A stretch of 9,726 nucleotides of DNA from an uncultured Christensenella sp. (GTDB lineage: Bacteria; Bacillota; Clostridia; Christensenellales; Borkfalkiaceae), in the NCBI GenBank assembly GCA_910586365.1, contig CAJUGP010000019.1:8621-18346 (forward strand). The letters are read 5' to 3'. The notes under the pieces were generated by a model. That model was not told the origin of the DNA and made no database searches. It saw only the letters and a list, made by a program, of their open reading frames with translations. The position numbers and the translations under genes were made by a program. Numbering within the stretch: the first letter of the stretch is position 1; each line of letters starts with the position of its first letter. Shown here piece by piece: positions 6,436 through 9,726 of the stretch.

Positions 6436-6446
6436 ATTATAATATA
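6436..6446. promoter_or_regulatory. A/T-rich core of a divergent promoter region
   Basis: The gap of 31 bp between the two divergent starts contains overlapping -10-like hexamers. On the plus strand there is a TATAAT at 6438-6443, which would give a start near 6450, ahead of the AAGGTGA ribosome binding site. On the minus strand there is TATATT (6441-6446) or TATAAT (6436-6441). No convincing -35 is visible for either direction, so the assignment is tentative. Confidence 0.4.
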
Positions 6447-6465
6447 CGAAGGCAAGGTGAAATAA

Positions 6466-6702
6466 ATGACGGTTTTGGCAGTATTCCGTTCGCGCTCGCA
6501 AACGCTCGATTTTCTCTCGCGTCTGCGGAACGCGGGCGTGCCGTCGCAGGCGGTGAACACCCCGCGCGAGGCGGGCGTCGGCTGCGGTATTTCGGCAAAG
6601 TTTGACGACAGTTTTATGAATCGCGCCCGTGCGATCCTCGATCAATATCCCTATTCTTCTTTTTCGGGATTTTTGTCGGGTACGCAGTATTACGGGAAAT
6701 AA
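6466..6702 (+). CDS. DUF3343 (Se/S carrier-like) protein
   Basis: A 78-residue protein with the features of the DUF3343 family (Pfam Se_S_carrier). It has an N-terminal beta strand (MTVLAVFRS), a helix (QTLDFLSRLRNAG) and the hallmark NTPREAGVGCGIS with Cys40, the likely chalcogen-binding residue. The start has AAGGTGA at 6454-6460 with 5-nt spacing. Proteins of this family occur with selD, yedF-like genes and TIGR01977 cysteine desulfurases, for example around EF2566-EF2568 of Enterococcus faecalis as I recall it. The gene is divergent from just such a desulfurase, so it probably accepts or passes on sulfur or selenium released there. No selD is in this window. A strong terminator follows. 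Confidence 0.88.
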   Translation: MTVLAVFRSRSQTLDFLSRLRNAGVPSQAVNTPREAGVGCGISAKFDDSFMNRARAILDQYPYSSFSGFLSGTQYYGK

Positions 6703-6717
6703 GGCGTTTTCGCGGCG

Positions 6718-6748
6718 AAAGCCTTGCACGGTGGGCGCAAGGCTTTTT
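6718..6748 (+). terminator. Rho-independent terminator after the DUF3343 gene
   Basis: AAAGCCTTGC (6718-6727) and GCAAGGCTTT (6737-6746) form a perfect 10-bp stem with a 9-nt loop, running into TTTTT (6744-6748). It lies 15 bp after the stop codon and insulates the nth promoter downstream. Confidence 0.9.
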
Positions 6749-6765
6749 CATGCTATAAAAAATCT

Positions 6766-6794
6766 TTGATTTTTTGTGGCGCCTGTGCTATAAT
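6766..6794 (+). promoter_or_regulatory. Sigma-A promoter of nth, predicted to give a leaderless mRNA
   Basis: TTGATT (6766-6771) and a perfect TATAAT (6789-6794) are spaced by 17 bp, with an extended TGC before the -10. Only six bases (GGCGGC) separate the -10 from the ATG at 6801, so transcription should start at or within a base or two of the start codon. Confidence 0.85.
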
Positions 6795-6800
6795 GGCGGC

Positions 6801-7424
6801 ATGAATACGAAAGAGATCTTGCAGGAATTGCAAAAGCTTTATCCCGACGCCAAACCCGCGCTGCATTTTTCAAGCCCGTACGAATTGCTCGTCGCCGTGA
6901 TTTTATCGGCGCAGTGCACCGACGAGCGCGTCAATCAGGTGACGGCGGTGTTATACAAAGAACACAATACGCCCCAAACCATGCTCGCGCTGACGCAGGA
7001 GGAACTCGAAAAATATATTTTTTCGTGCGGATTTTACCGCAACAAGGCGGCGCATATCCTTTCCGCCTCGCGCGATATCATGGAAAAATTCGGCGGCGAA
7101 GTGCCGTCCGCGCTCGAAGAACTGCAAACGCTTGCGGGCGTCGGCAGAAAAACGGCGAACGTCGTGTATGCGTTTGCGTTCGGCGGCAACGCGATCGCCG
7201 TCGATACCCACGTGTTCCGCGTGAGCAACCGTTTGGGCATCGCGCGGGGGAATACGCCCGAACAGGTCGAACGCGGCTTGATGGCGGCGATTCCCGAAGA
7301 GAATTGGTCCGACGCGCATCACTGGATTTTATTCCACGGGCGGTACGTGTGCCGTTCGCGCAAGCCCGAATGCGCGCGCTGCACGCTTGCGCCGTATTGC
7401 GAATATGAGAAAAAAACGTTTTGA
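6801..7424 (+). CDS. nth: Endonuclease III (DNA glycosylase/AP lyase)
   Basis: A 207-residue base-excision repair enzyme that removes oxidised pyrimidines and cuts the abasic site by beta-elimination; the length is normal for the family. The helix-hairpin-helix is LAGVGRKTANVV (111-122) with catalytic Lys117, and the catalytic Asp135 is in VDTHVFRVSNRL. The [4Fe-4S] cluster ligands are Cys184, Cys191, Cys194 and Cys200 in the canonical C-x6-C-x2-C-x5-C spacing. The ATG at 6801 opens with MNTKEILQEL. A longer frame from a TTG at 6774 would run through the -10 box and is rejected. No Shine-Dalgarno precedes the ATG, and the promoter position predicts a leaderless message. The gene is followed by a hairpin that also carries the ribosome binding site of the coat operon. 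Confidence 0.97.
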   Translation: MNTKEILQELQKLYPDAKPALHFSSPYELLVAVILSAQCTDERVNQVTAVLYKEHNTPQTMLALTQEELEKYIFSCGFYRNKAAHILSASRDIMEKFGGEVPSALEELQTLAGVGRKTANVVYAFAFGGNAIAVDTHVFRVSNRLGIARGNTPEQVERGLMAAIPEENWSDAHHWILFHGRYVCRSRKPECARCTLAPYCEYEKKTF

Positions 7425-7440
7425 AGCCGAATAATTTTTC

Positions 7441-7476
7441 CCTCCTTCGTCCATAAATCGGACAAGGAGGTTTTTT
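7441..7476 (+). terminator. Terminator of nth whose 3' arm is the coat operon ribosome binding site
   Basis: CCTCCTT-c-GTCC (7441-7452) pairs with GGAC-AAGGAGG (7460-7470) as an 11-bp stem with one bulged base and a 7-nt loop, followed by six T. This is a good intrinsic terminator for nth. The AAGGAGG at 7464-7470 is also an ideal Shine-Dalgarno, 8 nt before the ATG at 7479. A transcript carrying the whole hairpin would hide this site and tend to end here. A transcript starting inside or after the 5' arm would expose it. Confidence 0.88.
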
Positions 7477-7478
7477 GT

Positions 7479-7673
7479 ATGACGAATTTGACCGCGAAGG
7501 ATATCGACGTTCTTTCGCACGTACTCACGGGAGAGGAAATGGCTTGCAAAAAAGCACGCGTCTATGCCCATACGCTTACCGACGCCGCGCTCGCCGCGGA
7601 AATGGAACGCATCGCAACCGCGCACGAACAGCGTTTTGCCGCGCTGTATCACATGTTGGGAGGGAAAAAATGA
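7479..7673 (+). CDS. Small helical spore-coat-associated protein
   Basis: A 64-residue protein of two predicted amphipathic helices (about 5-30 and 34-60). It resembles the small ferritin-like partner proteins encoded just before CotF-type coat genes in Clostridia (MTNLT start, E-E-x-x-x-K-K-A-x-x-Y-A, later R-I-A-x-x-H-E-Q-R-F). The likeness is judged by eye. The ribosome binding site is an ideal AAGGAGG inside the preceding terminator hairpin. The stop TGA overlaps the ATG of the next gene (ATGA at 7670-7673), so the two are translationally coupled. Expression probably occurs in the mother cell during sporulation; I could not identify a sigma-E or sigma-K promoter with confidence. Confidence 0.8.
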   Translation: MTNLTAKDIDVLSHVLTGEEMACKKARVYAHTLTDAALAAEMERIATAHEQRFAALYHMLGGKK

Positions 7674-7963
7674 AACAGTCGAAAAGCAAGACGACGCTTG
7701 CGGAAAAAGACGCTTTGCAGGATATGCTCGATATCGAAAAACTGCTCATGACGTATTATAACAACGCGCTCATCGAGGGCAGCAACAAGTCGTTCCGTAA
7801 AGAGATTCTCAAAAATTACACTTCGCACGCCGAAACGCAGTATTCGGTGTACGAGCAGATGCTGAACAGGGGTTATTATCAGGTTCAGCCCGCCGAAAAA
7901 ACGCTGATCGAAAAGCAGAACGAGAATTACTCCAAGGTGCTCAAACAAATTCAGTCCGTATAA
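7670..7963 (+). CDS. CotF-family spore coat protein
   Basis: A 97-residue protein with the CotF signature: LAEKDALQDMLDIEKLLMTYYNNALIEGSN (10-39) and the C-terminal QYSVYEQMLNRGYYQVQPA (57-75). This family forms helical coat components deposited around the developing spore. The protein holds about one CotF domain and is shorter than Bacillus CotF, as is usual in Clostridia. The start has GGGAGGG at 7658-7664 with 5-nt spacing and overlaps the previous stop by 4 bp. Together with its neighbours it marks the host as a spore former. A 42-codon gene follows after 47 bp. Confidence 0.9.
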   Translation: MKQSKSKTTLAEKDALQDMLDIEKLLMTYYNNALIEGSNKSFRKEILKNYTSHAETQYSVYEQMLNRGYYQVQPAEKTLIEKQNENYSKVLKQIQSV

Positions 7964-8010
7964 AGCGTATCGGATCCCGAAAGCTGCGCATATTAACACG
8001 GGAGGGTCTT

Positions 8011-8139
8011 ATGTCCGATAACAAGAAAAAGCACAACGAAACCGATTTGAAATACGCGCACAATCCGCGTTACTGTATGATCCTGCCCGATGCCGAAGAC
8101 GAATGGGAAGAAGATATCGTTTCGACAGGGCAATCGTAA
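8011..8139 (+). CDS. 42-residue acidic peptide, third gene of the coat operon
   Basis: A short frame, MSDNKKKHNE through EEDIVSTGQS, with a strong GGGAGGG at 8000-8006 and 4-nt spacing. A Lys/Asn/His-rich beginning is followed by YAHNPRYCMILP and an acidic tail (DAEDEWEEDI). It lies 47 bp after the CotF-like gene, and a terminator follows the stop codon, so it completes a three-gene unit. I recognise no family. A role in the spore coat is inferred from its position only. The single Cys and the aromatic residues around it could support cross-linking, which is speculation. Confidence 0.72.
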   Translation: MSDNKKKHNETDLKYAHNPRYCMILPDAEDEWEEDIVSTGQS

Positions 8140-8143
8140 GCCG

Positions 8144-8170
8144 AAAAACCTCTCGCAAGAGAGGTTTTTT
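8144..8170 (+). terminator. Rho-independent terminator of the spore coat operon
   Basis: A perfect 11-bp stem (AAAAACCTCTC at 8144-8154, GAGAGGTTTTT at 8159-8169) with a stable GCAA tetraloop runs into a T tract. It begins 5 bp after the 42-residue gene. Confidence 0.93.
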
Positions 8171-8208
8171 GCAAAGTGTTAAGCAAACAAAGAACTGCGT
8201 AAAAAAGT

Positions 8209-8237
8209 TTGACACGGTTTTGAACGTGTGCTATACT
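8209..8237 (+). promoter_or_regulatory. Sigma-A promoter of the Wzz-like gene
   Basis: A perfect TTGACA (8209-8214) and TATACT (8232-8237) are spaced by 17 bp, with an extended TGC before the -10. Transcription should start near 8244. This excludes the in-frame ATG at 8239 as the start codon and supports the ATG at 8278. Confidence 0.87.
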
Positions 8238-8277
8238 TATGTGGTTTTTACGATACGAGAAATCGGAGAGTTACGGT

Positions 8278-9597
8278 ATGCAGGAAGAAAAGAATTTGTT
8301 GAACGAAGAAGAACCGCGGAGGGGAGGGGTAGAATCTTCCCTTGCCGACTTCGGCGCGGTTATAAAAAAACGGCTGATTTGGATCTTGACGGCGGCGCTA
8401 CTTGCCGCGCTCGCCATGGGGCTTGTAACGCGGTTTGCGATTTCGCCCCAAAAGGTGAGTTACAGCCTTTCGTTTATCGTGGAATATCCCGATCGGGACG
8501 GCTATGCCGACGGCAAGCTGCATTATCCGAACGGCGAAATTTTCCGTTACGAAACGCTGATTTACGTCGACCGTTTGCGCGCGGCAAAGGAGTCGAACGA
8601 AGATTTTGCGCAAATCGACGTCGAGTCGATGGCGTCGGGCGGCATTTCGATCACGCCCGCCGCGACCGAAGGCGAAGAAACGCCCATTATCTATACGCTT
8701 TCGGTTGCGGGCGGTTATTTTTCAAGCGAAGATCAAGCGACGCGGTTTTTACAAGCCGTCTGCAACGAAACGCGCAAAAAGATCGTGGAAACGGCGACGG
8801 GCTTTGCTTACGACGCCGCGCTGCTCTCTTACGATTCGGTTTCGTCGTTTGAAAGCAAGATCGAAATTTTGGAAAATCAGCACCGCGCGGTTTTGTCGCG
8901 GTACGAAAAATATCTGTCGGTTTACCGCAATTTTACCTTTGAAGGGAAAACGATCGAGGCGTGTTACGCGGAAGCGTCGGCGCTGTTCCATGGCGGGGCG
9001 GGCGATCTCGATTTGCTCAAAACCGATTTGCAGTATAACGGGTATTTGTGCAAGCAGACGGAGCAGGAGGTTCTCATCCGCATTTCCGTGCTCGAACGCG
9101 AAAAAGCGCTTAATACGACGGCGTGCGACGCGCTGAAAGAAACGGTGCGTAATTTTATGTCGGGCAGCGTGCTCACCGATCTCGACGCTTACCATAAAAA
9201 GATTTCCGACTATATCGACCGCAACGCGCAGATCGACGGGGAGATCGAAAAGCTTTACCGCTCGATCGGGTACGGTAAAAACGAGAGCGGCGCATACGAG
9301 CAGACGGGTGTGGCGGCGGATTCCACCGCGTTTGAAGAGAAGCTCGCGCAGTTTTACGGCGCGGTAGAAAACGAGGCGCAGATCTGCAAAAAGATGATCG
9401 GCGCGCTTTACGAAGAGCATGCCGGCTTCCGCTACGAGCAGGGCAGAGCGGTAATTTCGGGCGGCGCAAATGCCGTCGTGTATGCGGGGCTTGCCTTTGT
9501 CGGCGCGTTCCTCGTCGCTTCCTTGGTTGCGCTTGTCGTCGAAGGCGTCTTAAAACGGAAAAAGGCTTCGTCCGCGCCGATCGGCGAAAAAGAATAA
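8278..9597 (+). CDS. Two-TM coiled-coil protein, polysaccharide co-polymerase-like (Wzz/CpsC type)
   Basis: A 439-residue protein with the layout of chain-length determinant proteins. A polar cytoplasmic N-terminus (1-30) precedes TM1 (about 33-51). A large outside domain (52-395) contains beta-rich segments at first and then long helical, probably coiled-coil, stretches (about 185-215, 245-295, 300-330, 350-390). TM2 (about 397-423) and a basic tail ending KRKKASSAPIGEKE follow. This is the Wzz/PCP architecture used to set polymer length in cell-surface glycan export. I see no clear Pro-rich motif before TM2 and no tyrosine kinase beside it, so the family call is from architecture. The start at 8278 has GGAGAG at 8265-8270 with 7-nt spacing. 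The gene appears alone, with its own promoter and terminator. Confidence 0.82.
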   Translation: MQEEKNLLNEEEPRRGGVESSLADFGAVIKKRLIWILTAALLAALAMGLVTRFAISPQKVSYSLSFIVEYPDRDGYADGKLHYPNGEIFRYETLIYVDRLRAAKESNEDFAQIDVESMASGGISITPAATEGEETPIIYTLSVAGGYFSSEDQATRFLQAVCNETRKKIVETATGFAYDAALLSYDSVSSFESKIEILENQHRAVLSRYEKYLSVYRNFTFEGKTIEACYAEASALFHGGAGDLDLLKTDLQYNGYLCKQTEQEVLIRISVLEREKALNTTACDALKETVRNFMSGSVLTDLDAYHKKISDYIDRNAQIDGEIEKLYRSIGYGKNESGAYEQTGVAADSTAFEEKLAQFYGAVENEAQICKKMIGALYEEHAGFRYEQGRAVISGGANAVVYAGLAFVGAFLVASLVALVVEGVLKRKKASSAPIGEKE

Positions 9598-9600
9598 CGC

Positions 9601-9650
9601 ATAATAAAAAAGCTCTTAAACTGCCTGTTTAAGAGCTTTTTTATTATTTT
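9601..9650. terminator. Bidirectional terminator with a perfect 21-bp stem
   Basis: Bases 9601-9621 are an exact reverse complement of 9627-9647, with a 5-nt TGCCT loop. The stem has a GC-poor A/T base and an AAGCTCTT centre, with T-rich sequence on both 3' sides. It begins 3 bp after the Wzz-like stop codon. It can stop plus-strand transcription from that gene and minus-strand transcription coming out of the repeat region. Confidence 0.93.
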
Positions 9651-9726
9651 GCACGTATTACTGTCATTCCGGTCATTTTTGCACGTATTACTGTCATTCC
9701 GGTCATTTTTGTGCGTATTACTGTCA
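9651..9726. repeat. 30-bp tandem direct repeats running off the contig end
   Basis: Units at 9651-9680 and 9681-9710 are identical, starting GCACGTATTACTGTCATTCC. A third partial unit (9711-9726) differs at two positions (GTGCG instead of GCACG). The array continues beyond the window. The 30-bp period is a multiple of three. On the minus strand it reads as an in-frame decapeptide MTGMTVIRAK repeated, closed by TAA TAA at 9641-9646. The plus strand is also open, as ARITVIPVIF. This could be the end of a convergent gene with C-terminal repeats, or a non-coding intergenic array. Confidence 0.85.

Noticed and set aside
8103..8852. A 249-codon plus-strand frame spanning the coat terminator and the Wzz-like promoter
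   Set aside because: It crosses a strong terminator and a promoter, its product is Arg-rich, and it overlaps the better-supported gene in another frame.
9651..9726. CRISPR array at the right end
   Set aside because: The 30-bp units are directly contiguous with no variable spacers.

Overview
The window reads as chromosomal DNA from a spore-forming member of the Bacillota, most likely an uncultured Clostridia. The evidence is: strong GGAGG-type ribosome binding sites, sigma-A promoters with 17-bp spacers and extended -10 elements, a CotF-type spore coat operon, a PucR/CdaR-type regulator, and a cysteine desulfurase paired with a DUF3343 Se/S carrier. Base composition looks moderately GC-rich by eye, except for the first ~200 bases, which are AT-richer. 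The first 26 bases are Illumina adapter, so this is an assembled contig with an untrimmed end. The last ~76 bases are a 30-bp tandem repeat, which probably explains why the contig stops there.

Layout from left to right. Bases 27-178 hold the C-terminal end of an AT-rich gene, followed by a bidirectional hairpin. On the minus strand comes a 586-residue unrecognised membrane protein: about nine membrane segments, an Ala-Pro linker and a soluble C-terminal domain. It has its own near-perfect promoter. A 316-bp divergent promoter region with a 21-bp palindrome separates it from a plus-strand pair, a PucR/CdaR-like regulator and a membrane-anchored S41 (carboxy-terminal processing type) peptidase with a PDZ domain. 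These two probably form an operon. Next are two small uncharacterised genes facing away from each other (87 aa minus, 90 aa plus) around an inverted repeat. Then a second divergent pair, a cysteine desulfurase (minus) and a DUF3343 Se/S-carrier-like protein (plus), which probably handle sulfur or selenium together.

The right part is all plus strand. Endonuclease III (nth) has a promoter placed so that its mRNA should be leaderless. A terminator hairpin follows, whose 3' arm is the ribosome binding site of the next gene. After it comes a three-gene spore coat operon: a 64-aa helical protein, a 97-aa CotF-family protein and a 42-aa acidic peptide. Last is a two-TM, coiled-coil protein resembling polysaccharide co-polymerases (Wzz/CpsC type), closed by a terminator with a perfect 21-bp stem.

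I see no CRISPR array, transposase, tRNA or rRNA, and no recognisable defence locus. The observations most worth following are the SD-in-terminator hairpin in front of the coat operon, the leaderless nth, the 30-bp repeat array that is open in frame on both strands, and the unknown membrane protein.
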